Source: Pempheris klunzingeri
Taxonomy: Eukaryota; Chordata; Actinopteri; Acropomatiformes; Pempheridae
DNA length: 64,000 nucleotides
Reading direction: 5' to 3'
Assembly: GCF_042242105.1 (NCBI RefSeq)
Contig: NC_092019.1
Coordinates: forward strand, 5,050,328-5,114,327
The notes beneath the pieces were generated by a model that was not told where the DNA came from, ran no database searches, and was given only the letters and a program-made list of their open reading frames with translations. Both the position numbers and the translations under genes were made by a program. Position 1 is the stretch's first letter, and every line of letters begins with the position of its first letter. Below are positions 42,413 to 55,804 of the stretch, in pieces.

Positions 42413-45400
42413 ATGGGTTGCTCCTCATCCAGTGCTCAGACTGTTGATCAAGAGAAAAAACCAGGTACAAAGCCAGAGGAGAGCAATGGAGATACAGTGG
42501 GTAAGTAGTGTTCACCTATGTAGAATTCTAGTTTAAAAGTCTCAATTGTGTGTTTTTGTAATTGGTGAGCATGAAATGTGACTTTTTTTTTAAAGATATG
42601 TACAGTATTTGCTCTAAGTTCCTTTCATTGGAGCAAGTCTTCCTGAGGGGTGTGTGACTGCTGGTCTGGTACACCGTGTGCTTTCTCACTCTACCCTGCT
42701 GCAGAGTATACTACAGCACTTCCATGGAGAGAATTATTCATGTTAACCCATTTTCTCAGAAGTGGTTTGCTTTTATTTTTAGTCCGTCATCTCTAGCTTG
42801 ATGTCCACTGAAAGAGTTATGACAAAAACTGTAAACTGCAGTGAATGATTTATTTATGAAATGAGAGCTAAGAAGGAGAGGACTTATCATGTTTGATTCT
42901 CCACCTCATTCCATAAGGCTATTCAGGCATTTAGATACAGATGAACAGAGATAGGTAGAACTTTGCTTGGACTTGCATACAATTCCTTCAGTAGCAGTGT
43001 GTGAAATCCAGCTGGGAGTGTTTAGCAGTCATTCTGAAGCCTGAGGCAAGAGTTGAAACCCAACCTGTTTTCTGCCACTGTGCAGTTACAATAAGTACAA
43101 TAGTCTGAGCTGTGACTTCAGATATTTTTCACGCACACAAAAGAGTTATCTCTCTGCAAAGTCCAACCAATGTGATCCAAATGCTAGTGTGCATCCTCTT
43201 CTTGCTTCCAAAGTCAAACAGTTTGTCACTCCTTGTACTCGTGATAAGGAGTGTTTGAAATTCGCTCCAGGAATGCAGGACTGCAGAAGACAAAGAGGAG
43301 GGGCTTGGAAATTGATACCCTTTTGTGAGAACCCACATGTCTTCTCTACCCTGAAATTCCTCTGCATGGGACAGAGACGCCCAGCTCTTAAACAGCGTTG
43401 TATCTAAGCATGTAGCCATGATCTGCGGGTGATTGTTTTGCTGGGTTTTGCATATGGACTCACGATGGTCAAGCCTGTGCAGACGCCCACCAAGAGGCCT
43501 GACACAGACCATGATTGTCAATTCATCGGTCCAGCCCACTGGAACATGGTTATATGTCATGCCAGGCACGGCTGCATGTACAGTATGTTCCCACATACAC
43601 ACAACATGACAGTTACTGCCCTTGTTGGTATGTGTTCCTTTGTGGGTAATGATTGCTCAAGTGATTTGAATAAGGACAAGAGTGGCTTATATTTTCTGAG
43701 GAAAGAAAGTGAGAAAGCTCCAACAAGTGTTATGTACTTCTTACAGTTGGCATAGATCCTCTGTGTTCATGTACAGCATTTCCCTCTTCCACTATGTCAC
43801 TGTGTGATGTTTGTGTCAGGGCATTGTCCCTCCAGCCAACCAGCTATGGTCACCTGGAGAAGCTTGGTTCCCTTTCCAGGCTCTTACATCACCCCAACAA
43901 GAAAACCACTTATTGTGCTCTTTGCCCAGGCAGGCTTCTCTAAATGTGGCTGAATGGGTGGAGGGTTAAATCATACAGTGTACAGCCTGTCTAACAAACC
44001 AGCTGTATGCCATCCAAGCCACCAGTGGTCCCATCCCCTGTCCGGGCCTCCCTGTCTGTCCCCCTCCCTCCCCTCCGTGCTCTTGGCCAGCCATGGCACT
44101 GTTTTGACTGGGATCTCTGTCATCTCTGGCTGCTAAATCATGTTGACACACGAGTCATCCACGCCTGGAGAGGCTAGCTCTGTCTCGACCCAAACAGACA
44201 TTCACACTTTTCACCACTCATTTGTAGACAACAGTTTTGTTCCCTCTGTGATAGTTTGTGTGTGAGGTGGATCTCGACTTAAAGAACTTTAGACTGATGG
44301 AGAACATGTTTCTATCGAAGGAAAGCATGTTAAGTCAAAAATGATTATAGGGATTTAAAAGTCATAAAAACTTGTCTAAAAGTCTCTGTGTTTACAATCT
44401 ACACTCTGAGCTCAAATGTGATATCATTAGGAATATTTCACTTCACATAAACTCCTTTGCAGCTTAGGTCCTCTTCCACTGGCTCATTTTCACTGGAGCT
44501 GCCAGGCCGTCACATTCCCTTCCACCCATCACTCTCAGCTCTTTTTACCACTTCTGACAGACAAATAAAATCAGGAAGCTGCAGCGGCTAAACTATCCAC
44601 CCATTCAGCTATCTGAACCCATCTGGTTTGTCCAGTCAGTTAGCTGGGAAATACTATTGAGACAAACTGATAAAAGACACCTCAAAAGCTTCTGTTAGGC
44701 TGTTGTGATTCATGTAACTGAGATGCGTGTTGCACTTTCTGACATTTGAGTTTTAGTACCTCAGCCGGCTATTGTTCTTCATCTGCTGTATTTTCACCTG
44801 TGGGCCAATGGCTTGTTCACACCCACAGTTTTTAGGGCTGAGCTTAGGGAGCGAGATGGGTGTCTCTCCAAAGGCAAGCAAAGCCATCGCCACGTGGGTT
44901 TTATTTCCTCTGAGAGTAACTTATGTGTCCTCAGGACTTTAGCAAACAGACTTCAATGAATCATGTTTTCAACTACGGAAATGAAAGGATGTTCTCTCCA
45001 GCACGCATTCTGAGAGCCTTATTACCTTATTTCCTATTTCCTGCCTTCTGTTGATGAGTTAAGCTCCTGTTTTTTCCCTGTATTTATGGTTTCAATTTAA
45101 TGTGTTTGGTGAAAGACGAGTTAAAGTAATTTACATCTGTAAATTATTGCCTCCGTGCACATAAAAATATATTGCTCATTATAAGGTTTATGTAATAATT
45201 CACTCTGCTGATCTCTAAATGAAACAGGTGTTTTGCAGATGTTCATGTTGAAGACAGTTTAGAAATGAATGCATTTATTTACTAAAAGTAAATAAATATA
45301 AAAGAACATACAGGAACAAACATAGCACCCTGATTCTTGAATGGCTGAATGTGTCGGGATGCATTTTAGGAAACATTATTAAGAATGTTGTCATGATGAA

Positions 45401-48400
45401 TGTGGTTATTTATTAACAAAACCATTCACTTCGTAGTTTAGCTCAAGCACCCCAACCAAGCTCAACCGAATGAGGAATGTTCTTGACAGCTTTTTTGTTG
45501 TAATGTTGTCATGTAGTCAGTGTTACAGATTAACAGGGCATCACTAGCTGCCACATGCCTGCCAGTTGTAAATCCTAATCAAGCTTCTCTTCTGTCATCC
45601 CTTTATCAACAGCAGTTAGAAATGGTATCATCGCAGAAGATGCGCAGACCATTGAGGACCAGATGCAGTTGCCTGTGCAGACTGCCTTACCAGACGATGT
45701 TCAACCGGGAGCCGATGAAGAGGCGGAGGCCGTGTTAGTTGCCCTGGAGGCCCAAGAAGATCTTGGCTCTGGAGAGGACCTCCTGGCTGCTCCTGAGCCT
45801 CAACCAGAACCTGTTGCTCCTGCAAAGCCACCCCCAGAGGCCGCTGCTCCAGCTGAAGCTGCTACTGAACCTGAGGCTGCTGCTGTAGCGGTGGAGGTGC
45901 TACCACCGGTGGAGGAAGCTGCTCCTGTAGAAACTGTTGCGGCTGAGGCTGCTCCTGAGGTAAAAGCTCTTGTTGAGGCTACAGAGGAGGCCCCTGCTGT
46001 TGAATCTGTTGCATCTGTAGAGGCAGAGCCCCCTGCTGTTGTTGAGGAGGTGACGGCTGCACCAGCTGAGGCCGCTCCTGAAGTTGCCCCCCCTGCTGTT
46101 GAACCTGTAGTATCTGAGCAGGCAGAGGCCCCAGTGGTTGTGGAAGAGGCCGCAGCTGTAGTGGCCGAGGCTCCTGCTGAAGTGGCCGCTCCTGTGGAGG
46201 CAGAGGCTCCAACTGACAATGCTGCACCAGTTACTGCTTCAGCAGAACCAGGTGAAGCTTCAGAACCAGCATCAAGTGAGGCTGTAGCCCCAGATGAAGC
46301 TGCAGCCCCAGGTGAAGGTGTAGTACCAAGTGAGGCTTCAGCACCAGCTGAAGTCTTGGCACCAGCTGAATCCTCAGCTCCCACAGAGGCTCTTAAGGCT
46401 GTAATAGATACAGAGCTTGCTGCAGCAACTATTCCAGAGATGCCTCCACTCGCAGTTGAGGCCCAAGCTGAGCCTCAGCCTGCTGTTGAGGCAGCAACAG
46501 TACCTCCCGTGGCCCCTGCTGAAACAGAAGCCACCCCTGCTCCAGCTCCAGAGGCTGACTCTGCTGTCGCTGAGCCGGTCCAGGAGGCAAAGCTTCCAGC
46601 ATCTACACCAGCAGTTTCAGAAGCAGTCCCAGAAGCTCCAGCAGCAACTGTGACCCCAGAGTCTGTGGCGGACAGTGCAGCCCCTGCGGAGGTTCCTGTG
46701 GTTGAGTCCACCCCAGCAGACACTGAAGCACCCTCAGCACCAGCCCCCGAGCCTTCACCTGAAGGTATGAAACTCTGAATAACACCTCTAAATTGCTCTC
46801 TGTCTTAGCTTGCCAGCAATTTTTCATTGTTTTCTGTGTATAGTCAAATACATATATCACCCTCTTACCCCTTTTTAGTAATCTTTCGACAAAAATAGAA
46901 ATATGCATAGATTCCCACAACAGCATCTAGTATCTATTTAAAGCAGATTTTTATTAGTATTGTATTGTGGTTTACTTGATTAAACACAACAGTTTCCTGA
47001 CAAACCTGTCATGCTAACTTTGACTTTAAGGCATCAGAACATGTTTGTAACCTGCTTGATGGAGCAAAATCGGCAAATTCTGACAGGCTGGAAGGCCGGT
47101 GGGTTTTCAGTGCAGCGTTGCCACCGGCTGAAATAGCTGAGAAATCTATGCAAAAGTGCATCAGGCACTAAGCGTGTGTCAGCATGCTGTGCTGTGCACA
47201 TAGATAAGATTTTGTTTACATCCAGGTAAACAATGAAAGGTCGTTCATCACTTAAACCTGCCAATCCATCCTCTTGTTGCACATATGGCCAAAGTTTGTT
47301 CTCTTCAAAGACAATCAAACCCTCAAAGGTGCTGCCATTAGAGACTAAGCAGGTATCCAACACACACAAGGTTAGCAACACCAAACTATAAGTAAACCAT
47401 TCAGCCGTTCCGTAATAAACAATCATTCACATAGGATCCTGTCTGTTCTCCTGTGATTAAATAGAGCTGACAGGATGAACAGGATATTGTTGGGCCATGG
47501 GGCTGAACAGATAACACAGTGTGAGAAATAGAAAGCAGCCACACTCTCCCCGACTGAGAAGTGAAGGCTTGTCTTGAGTGTGTCGATTATTGCAGGAGCA
47601 TGCTGTCAGCACAACAGCTCCAGTCACGCAGCTCTCACTCATTGTACCCTATTGTGAACTGACTACAGAATAATCATGCTCCGCTGCTTCGAATTACATA
47701 AGACAATGTAAATGCTGTACAAGCCTGACTGCATTCCAGTTATCATGCAAACTTGTGAAGTAAAAGCTCTTTCTGGACTCATTTAAAGAGAATTTCATCA
47801 TCATGTGTTTCTGATTTGTCTGTATGATTCTACTGAGATCATTCACTTTCACGCCACTGCAAACGTTTAGTTTGGGGACTGTTGTAAGGATGTATTTGTT
47901 CCCTGAGTACTTAAGCTTGACAGATACAGACACTGTATGTGTTTGTATGTGCCTGGCCATCATATGTGGAATTTTACACCTTCTCACCACAAAGTAGAGT
48001 GATTCTGTGGTTAAAAACTACGAGGTACCTAAAGTGTACACTGTGTACAAACAATGACGTTATTGGAAGAGAAATAACTGCTGAAACACTTTAAAATCAG
48101 TGTGCCAATTACAAAATGTGTACTATGCACATCAACTCAATAAATGCATAGTACCCCCAGTGGTCAGTCACCTCATGTAAGGGGCAGAGCTCGTGGCTTT
48201 TAATACAGCCCACGTCCCACTCTTAACTCTCAGAGTACATGATGTACTTTTAGGGCAGAGGCCTCCAGGCAGCACGTGTGGAAGACTGGTCTGGTGTGGA
48301 AGACATATTGCATAACTTTTATGAGACTTTCTCTCTGGAGGCTATGCTGTTTGCACGCCAGACCAATTATTATACATTATTGTGTGTGTGTGAGTGAGAG

Positions 48401-48702
48401 AGTGTGCAAAGGCCAGGTAAATCACTAATAAACCAGTTCAGCAGAGCCAGATGTGGTCAAGGAGGAATGTTTGTGCCTCACTTCTCCTCTGTAGCGCATA
48501 GTGACAGCAGTTCTGTGTTCAGTTTGGTGATGGTAAAGTCATTTGTGAAACAAGCTCAGAGTACCTTCACCATGTATACAATGAAAATGTCACATATTGA
48601 TTTCCTCTCAATGTGTGTGTGTGTGTGTGTGTGTGCACAGTGGTGTCTGCAGCTGAGGCCTCTCAGGATACAGACAGTGAGAAAGCCAAAAAGGAGGACT
48701 GA
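42413..48702 (+). CDS. erich5: ERICH5-like acidic Ala/Glu/Pro-rich protein, complete
   Basis: Function unknown. Exons: 42413-42500, 45613-46764, 48641-48702; phases 1 and 1 fit; 433 aa. The N-terminus MGCSSSSAQ is a strong N-myristoylation context with an adjacent cysteine for palmitoylation, so membrane attachment is expected. Most of the large exon is low-complexity Ala-Pro-Glu-Val with repeated AEAP/EEAA/VEAEAP-type units and no folded domain. The tail is SEKAKKED. The assignment rests on the MGCSSS start, acidic composition, three-exon layout and position between MATN2 and RIDA, where ERICH5 (C8orf47) lies in human; sequence similarity beyond the N-terminus is weak. A BASP1-type protein is less likely, since its start differs. 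Synonymous-looking GCT/GCA/GAG usage creates long open frames on the opposite strand. Confidence 0.72.
42501..45612 (+). other. erich5: ERICH5-like gene intron 1
   Basis: A 3.1-kb intron. Open frames on both strands within 43129-43755 overlap each other and show no family features. No RNA gene or complete repeat is recognised. Confidence 0.45.
46765..48640 (+). other. erich5: ERICH5-like gene intron 2
   Basis: A 1.9-kb intron ending in a (TG)n tract at 48612-48635, then CACAG, so the acceptor has a TG repeat in place of a normal pyrimidine run. A 130-codon frame on the minus strand (47034-47426) has no recognised similarity. Confidence 0.5.
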
Positions 48703-50470
48703 GTTGGTAAGATCATGACCACAAACCACATTTTAACACAATGCAAATCAACTCAGCATCCAGGGTAACTTTACATAGAGCATGTGCTCCACTGAATGGA
48801 CACAGGCCAGAAACATTTTGGTAAAAACAGGGTGTGTGGAGTACAGGAGGGAGTAAAAAATAGCAAATTGTTGAATACTATTTATATGGTGCTTTTAAGT
48901 CTTATAAACACACTGTAATTAAAACACTGAATATACGAATGGTGGAAGTCTGATGGTTTTTTTTAATTGCTTCATTCTGTTCTTCATCTTCTTTCAGGGA
49001 GAAGAGAATCACCAAAATAACAACCCCCCCAAAGCTACCATTATAAGGCAACTGGAAGATAAACAACAAACGCTCCTTTTTCAGTATTGTTTCATCAGTG
49101 CTCACCAAACTGTACACCACATACATTAATATGCATGGTGCCTTAATAACATGTTATTTAGGAAAAATCTGGATTTTTCCTACATTTGTAAATATAAACC
49201 TTTCACGGTTTTTCTACTGAGACCTAAAGTGCCTGGAGCCACATACTCTACAAGCATGCCTATGCAAAGAAAACGGTACAAAAACACTTGGGGCGGGTTA
49301 GATGACACAAGAGGGTGCAATATTCTGTGAAATCTGTGAACTCTTACTGCAGTGTGATGAACTAGGCAAGGTTGCTTTCTAAGAAAATCCTTGTCTATTT
49401 AAAAAAGCTGCTTCTAAAGGAATACAAGCCAAACACAACTGTGAATACAATTATGCAAAGAGCTTCAGGTGACCGAAACACCAAACTGGGTGGATGTACA
49501 AAAACTGGCCAGGTTTACACCTCCAGCTTAATTTCTATTACCCTTAAGAAACTGATTTTAAAGGATCACATTTTTACTGATTTTAATTTTTAGGTTTTAT
49601 GAAGTGTAAATCCTGTCATAAATCCCCATTTTGTTTGGTGTTTACACATATTTTAAATTGCAGCCTTTCTAATAAGGAATGACAGTACTAAATGTTGAGT
49701 AACAGAGTGTCCAGTGTAACACTGATAAGCACTACTGTGATTCAAATCCACGTTTCCTTTAAAAAAAAAACAACAACTCTTCATACCACCTAATTGGTTT
49801 CCATGGAAGAATTAGAATAAAATATTACTTAGTTTAGTTTAGTACTTTATTTGACGGGGACAGTGCATATTAACATTTCTGAAGACATGACAGAGTTTAC
49901 CAAAAAGGCTAATTTTCATCTGTACTCTTCCTGTCAGGCAATAATAGTGATGGTGTTTTTGTTTTGTGTAAGTTAGAAAAACATGCATGCAGATGATCCA
50001 GATGCATATTCTAAAGATTAGTAATGACTTAATGAATCATTGCCAGGCTGAGGGTGCAGATGATCCATGTACTTCTGTCATCTTGTCGTTCCTTGAAGCC
50101 ATTTTGCGCAGCTGTTCCTGAAAATAAAGGTTTTTCCAACTCTAATTCTGAATGCATCATAACAGCGCTGAATCATATGCTCGTTGGTTTTGGTTTAAGA
50201 GCATTACATACATGTGTAGCACAGTCAGAGATCAACTAGTGGGCATGATTTTTAAGTTATCCTTAGTTCTACATACTGTTTAAAAAAAGTGTAAAGTTCT
50301 TAGATTATTTTAATTGTGTAAGATGTGATGAACATTGTGGGGACAAATTTGTTTTAACATCTGATTATCTTTTTTTCATCTGTTTCTTTCTCTGTAATAT
50401 ATTCTTTTTCTGAGCTTTGTCTATGATTCTGCTAACCTAGTGTACAGAATAAAGGTTTACTCACTAATGT
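48703..50470 (+). promoter_or_regulatory. erich5: ERICH5-like gene 3' UTR (spliced) with poly(A) signals
   Basis: Four bases after the stop codon is a strong donor, TTG|GTAAGA (48707), with a likely acceptor TTCTTTCAG at 48998, so the 3' UTR appears to contain an intron. AATAAA occurs near 49817, near 50120 and at 50448-50453. A repeat fragment at about 49826-49940 (TTTATTTGACGGGGACAGTG and ACCAAAAAGGCTAATTTTCA) resembles a common fish repeat. Confidence 0.5.
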
Positions 50471-51325
50471 GCTTCTTTTTTTTTTTTTTTAATGAAATAG
50501 GGCTGTGCTTTAGTGTACGGCAAACACCAGGTCTGTAAAACCCCAGTACTTGTCTGAACATGCATAGATAAAAAATGCAAACATGGACAGCTGAACTTCA
50601 TCTCAGAGCCACTTATTGTCCAAAGGTTCAGGACTGATCTTTACAAGCGCTGTGGTCTCACAACTTTTTAAAATAAGTGATTCAAGTGGGTTCATTTTGG
50701 ACCATTTTAAGAGAAAACTAACTACATATCAATCCACTACACTTCAGAGATTTTGTCCTGTTCACAGTTTGATCACAAACACGTCCTGGCTCGACCACAC
50801 GTCATTTAAAATAAGTTCCTACTTTACATAAGAGCTGCCTCAACTTCTCATTTTCCATGTTTGAGGTGATGCAACTCACCTATTAGCGGTCTCTACCGTA
50901 CACATAATACAGCAATCATCTTCCATCAGCAAGGAAACTGAACAATGAAGACTTCAGATCAATTGCATTAAACTAGTCCGGATGTGCTAATCATTTAAAT
51001 CAGCTGATGTGTTGCTTGGATGGAATGAAATCATGAGGATGCCCGGTCTTTTATTACACGTTAGTTTAATCCAGTTTTACAAAAAGAGGGTTTATGTGTT
51101 TTTCTCCTAGGACTATTTTCTGTGGAGTTTAATTTTAAATGACTGGAATTGAATACTTTTATTGAACTTGAGCCAAAAATGATTAGAACATTGCTTAGAG
51201 CAGAACTACAGTAATCTATTTTCAACCCTGGCAGAAACATCCAATATGTAGGAACAAGAAACACATCTACATGTAGTTGTGCTGATATCAAAGAAACACA
51301 TCACCATTTAAGCTAATTAAAAACA
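50471..51325. other. ERICH5-RIDA convergent intergenic stretch
   Basis: The region between two convergent genes. It opens with a T-run near 50476-50490 and is otherwise AT-rich without a recognised feature. Confidence 0.5.
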
Positions 51326-51713
51326 TTTATTATTGACCTCCATCAGGCCTGATGAGGGAGGACACACTGCCGTGGGTAAGTCTGGGGACAACATGGCTGC
51401 TGGTGTAATTCAATACGAGCAAACAAGCTTAGATACTTTTCAGCTATTGTAAGTGAAATGTGAGCGGGGGGGTTAAAATGCAGTGTTCTCCAAAACATGT
51501 TAATGAGAGGGGAGAAAGTGCACTTGGCCTAAAATAGGTGAACTATGACATGACTGCACTAAAATCACTTAATGCCCCACAAACTATGATACAACTCTAA
51601 TAGAAAGGATTAGTGCTTTTCATTTCTAGACTGGTCCACAAAATAACTATGAACTGTATGTTTCTCAGTGATTGTGGGAAATTCCAGTTTCTATTGTTTG
51701 GCAGATGCACTTG
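51326..51713 (-). promoter_or_regulatory. rida: RIDA 3' UTR with probable poly(A) signal
   Basis: On the minus strand, AATAAA lies at 51331-51326, about 380 nt after the RIDA stop. This is the nearest canonical signal. Confidence 0.45.
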
Positions 51714-54700
51714 TTAGGAAGCATTGGTCCAAGGGCCCAGTACAGCGATTGCTTCAATCTCAACCAGGCCACCCTAGAAAGACAGACAGACAGAGAGAAA
51801 ACATACAAGAAGGTTTTCAGTTTAAATCCAATACAGAGTCAGAAGAAAAGAGCCCAAATCTTCATCAAACACTCACTCTGGGAAGAGCAGCAACCTGGTA
51901 AGCAGCTCTGGCTGGGTAGTTGGTGCTGAAGACTAGAGAGAGCAGCACATTTAACGGCACAAACACACATTTAAACATGTTGATATCACATGAAACAGAC
52001 ACAGACTGAGCTGCTACTTTCTGTCCCAGACTTATATAATATAAAAGCCTTTTTCGTTGCACATACTTTGAATGTCACAGCAAGAAAAGCACAGGCAGAG
52101 CTAATAACAGTAATTAGGCTCTCTGTTCGATTGTCAGTCGGTCTGCACAAGCAATCGTTAGTGTCATTAGCTTCACCTGAGCTTCTCCTGCTGAGACACA
52201 GTGAAGAGCACTAAACCTACATCCAGTTTATCAAAGCTTCTGTGTCTGTTGTTGTTAACCTTCAGTGTAATTAAGGAAAATCCTCTCGTGCATGGGGAAT
52301 TGTGTGTTTTGAGGCAACATTAACAGCGTGGGTGAGCAGACGTGCAAAATCACAATATTGATTCTTTGGGAAAACATTTTGCTTTGTCTTCATGAATTTT
52401 AAGTGGCGAAGGCACAGAGAGTGTTTTATCTGCTCACAGCCAAACAGGAAAGTACATTGATTTCCCTGCAAACACTGTTGCCCTTATTATATAACACAGG
52501 CTTTATGAGATTATTAGTTGAAACAAGGACACAGCAGAAAGAAAAAGTACTTCCTGCAGAACCTTCCAGCACAAACACATGATTCGACAGGAGATGCTCT
52601 GAGAAGTGTAGTGTAGTTGCACTTATTTCACTTAATTAGTGCGCTCCACAAGGCTGTGAGGGCGTGTACGGACCAGGCTCAACTAAAAGCTTCTCTGATC
52701 TTCCTGTTAGTTTTGTGAAACCTGTTAGGGAGGAAGAACGTGAACATTTGTCATTTTTATTGGTTCTTCAAATTTGGTGACGTTACATCAGTCTGGTGTA
52801 GCTCAACCCCCTTTCATCCACTTGAGTGTCTAGGATGAGATCTGTTAAGAAACATCGTACACATAGATGAAGGGATATTTTGTCCTACATATAATTTCTC
52901 CTTTTTCCCCTTCAAGAGCATCAGGGAGTGTAGCGGTGCTCCTGTTACCATTCTTTCTTCATACAAACCTCAGTGACACACAAATGAACACGGTGCATAT
53001 GGATCAAAGTCACACTCTGCATATTGAAAATTTCTGTGCTGCTTTGCAATTAGAGTTAAAGGATGTCTCGGCTGTCTGTGGAGCATCAGATGTGACGTGT
53101 TGTCTGATATTTAGTTTAAGGCTTAATCCACTTGCAGCAGCAGCAGCTCAGGTTTCACTCTGCTTCGTGACTCAGCAAACGTCGGCAGTCCCTGTAGCAG
53201 CACGGTGACAGTCAGCTGTTTCTCAACATTGGCTTCATACCTCTGAGTGTGCTTGTTCCAGATCTCTATCTGCATATTTTCAATATGAGGAGGCCAGTTC
53301 GAGGATGACAATTATACCAAGGATGTGTCCAGAAAATTAGACATTAGTGGAAAGATTGTGCGATTTTGCTTAAAGGTATTTACAGTGAAAGAATAGATAG
53401 TACATAACCATAGATGAGCACTTGTATGAGACCAGTATGCACAAAGGCAAATTATTCAAGTAGCTTCAAGCCAACCAGATGAAACAGCACCTGTTTTGTA
53501 ACTACTGCTAAAACCTGCTTACTGCAGGTTCCCTGGACTGTGCTGACACCTGGTGGCTAAAACTGTATTGCAAGATGTTTTGCCAGGGCAGCCACAAGAA
53601 GGCTCATTTTCTATTTTTTTTACAAAGATCTGAAATCATTTCACGTAACAAAATCCCATTGATAAGTGAATGAATGATACTCACACTGCTGGTAGACGTC
53701 GTTGACTTTGGTAAAGTCACTCATGTCAGCTAAGAGCACTGTGGTTTTCACAACTGCAGGAAACAAAGACAGTGTGTGCTGAGCGTTTAGGTCTGCAGTA
53801 AAACGATTCAGAGTGCAGAACTATTCAGACAGTGAAGTCTTTCTCACCATTCTCATAACCACACCCAGCAGCTTTGAGGATTTCACCCATATTCACAAGA
53901 GCCTGTGGAAAAACAAGGTTCAAATGTAAAACTGCAGTCATTTTGATTTGCTAATTTGCAATTGGTGGGATGCAACTAAATATACTTAAGAGTTAATTTT
54001 GTGGCAATTGCAATTATTTTCCTTTCATGTGACTTTCTACTTATATAATAAATATTGTACTTTTTACTCGACCACATTCATTCGACAATGCTAGTTAATA
54101 ATTTCACATTTTTACATAAAAAAAAAAAACATACATGATATAATAAGAATTTAAATTTACTTTTAATAACTTTGAATTTTGCACTATGGGTTGGACAAAA
54201 CTAGCAGTGTGAAGATGTCGCTTTGGGCTTCATGATGACATTTCTGCTTATTTTCAGAACAAGCACACAACCAAACTATCAGTCCATTAATCATAATGAA
54301 ATAATTATATCACAATTAGTTCCACCACAACCAACCACAATAGTAAAATTCTACTTTTACAATAATACACGAATAATAATCATCATCCAATAATATAATA
54401 TATAATAGTATAACGGTCACAGGGAACGTTTTTCTTTTATTAAGTACATTAAAATATACTTTTACTTAAGTAACATGCAATGCAGGACTTTTACTTGTAG
54501 TGGAGTACTTTCACAGTGTAGTATTAATACTTTTACTTGATTAAATGATCTAAAAACTTCTTGCATCACTGGTAATTTGTAAAACAAGTGGAAAGAAAAG
54601 ACTGAAATGAGAAGAGGGGAAGAGGGGATCAAAATAATTTACTTTAAATAATCAATTAAGTTGATATACTGCACTTAAAGTGGAGCCTCAAACAAACATG

Positions 54701-55804
54701 TCATAACTCATCATTACAGTGAACAACTACAATAATGTCTTGGATACTTTCCCGCTGTACTGTTGATTTATGAATGAATTAACGTTGGGAGAGTGTTTCA
54801 TGGTGGGTCACCTGTCGGGTCTGAGCCTGGACTCCTTCCACCAGCTGTCCGCTGGCAGGATCCATCCCCAGCTGTCCTGAGACGTACATGGTCCGATCTA
54901 CCACCACTGCTTGGCTGACAGACACACAGACGGGAACAAACAATCATCAACAAGGGATTAAAGGCCGGGAGACCAAAGTAACGAATAATGCAGATATTTC
55001 AGTATAACGAATAAAATCTGATCTGTTTCATTATATTTCAAAAATACTTAGCTTTTTAATGAAACAAGGCTTCAAAATAGCTATAAAAAATACAAAAGAG
55101 CTTTATAAACACAACAAAACCAATGATTTTCATTTTATTCTTTTTTTTGTTGAGAAGATATAAAATTATAATATTCTTGTGATCACGAGTCTACATGACT
55201 ATACCTGACTACATGACTATGCTTTTTACCACTTACTGCTTCCACCTCTGGGTGTTTATAGGAGGGGTATAAATATCATAATGGATTATCTAACAATCAG
55301 ATATATGTTGCATAGAGAGACAAAATATAGATTTATAATACTAATCTGTTTTCCCTCTTTAAGGGCCATTAGCATGCTTTTATCTAACCACAATAATATG
55401 CATACAGTCATACAGAAGCTGTGCAATTTGACCAAACATTTTAATGTCATGCTAAAACTTGATAAGAGGAGGGCTGCATGGAGAAACAGTTTACAGTTTA
55501 CCCAGTGAGTAATTTAAAGTCTAAAGTGCAATCCAGTAACAGCTGCTCCACCTCCAACCACAACTACTGGACAGTGCAACTAAACACAACTGTAATATTA
55601 CACAAATACAAATATCAATAATCAAACTCTCCTGTCATCTTACCAAAACTATTTCAATGTGACCTGCAAATGTGTCTTGACTGCTACTGACTCTGTATCT
55701 GCGGACCAGCTGTAACTTCAGCCTGATACTTTATCTCACCTGTACGGGCCGATAGCAGCAGGAGCTTTTGTGGTACTGATAATCCTCCTGATCAATGCGG
55801 CCAT
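51714..55804 (-). CDS. rida: 2-iminobutanoate/2-iminopropanoate deaminase RIDA (HRSP12/UK114), complete
   Basis: Hydrolyses reactive enamine/imine intermediates from pyridoxal-phosphate enzymes to keto acids and ammonia; YjgF/RidA family, trimeric. Minus-strand exons in order: 55804-55740, 54914-54812, 53902-53848, 53753-53685, 51932-51877, 51773-51714; 408 nt, 135 aa, phases consistent. Starts MAALIRRIISTTKAPAAIGP, followed by YSQAV. The family signature is NYPARAAYQVAALPR at residues 102-116, with substrate-binding Arg106 (Arg107 in human numbering), and VEIEAIAV follows with Glu121/Glu123. Length matches the family (human 137). One residue fewer lies in the QLVEGVQAQT segment than in human. 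The neighbour POP1 starts head-to-head about 0.4 kb away, as in mammals. Confidence 0.95.
53963..54572. mobile_element. Degenerate interspersed element in RIDA intron 2
   Basis: Opens GGTGGGATGCAACTAAATAT and closes CTTGCATCACTGG, which is loosely inverted. The interior has TATTGTACTTTTTACTCGAC and TGCAGGACTTTTACTTGTAG, then GGAGTACTTTCACAGTGTAG, an order I recognise from an abundant percomorph repeat. It is non-coding and heavily decayed. The related element at 23581-24025 has clearer ends. Confidence 0.5.

Noticed and set aside
43129-43755. Overlapping frames of 157 (minus) and 108 (plus) codons
   Set aside because: They overlap each other in an intron, composition is unremarkable and no known motif is present.
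45800-46384. 194-codon open frame on the minus strand, rich in Ser, Ala, Gly and Thr
   Set aside because: Exact antisense of the Ala/Glu/Pro repeat exon; the open frame follows from GCT/GAG/CCT codon bias, and there are no splice or start signals to support it.
47034-47426. 130-codon minus-strand frame with a hydrophobic start
   Set aside because: Lies in an intron of the ERICH5-like gene, with no family similarity, no splice partners and no promoter signal that I can see; probably chance.
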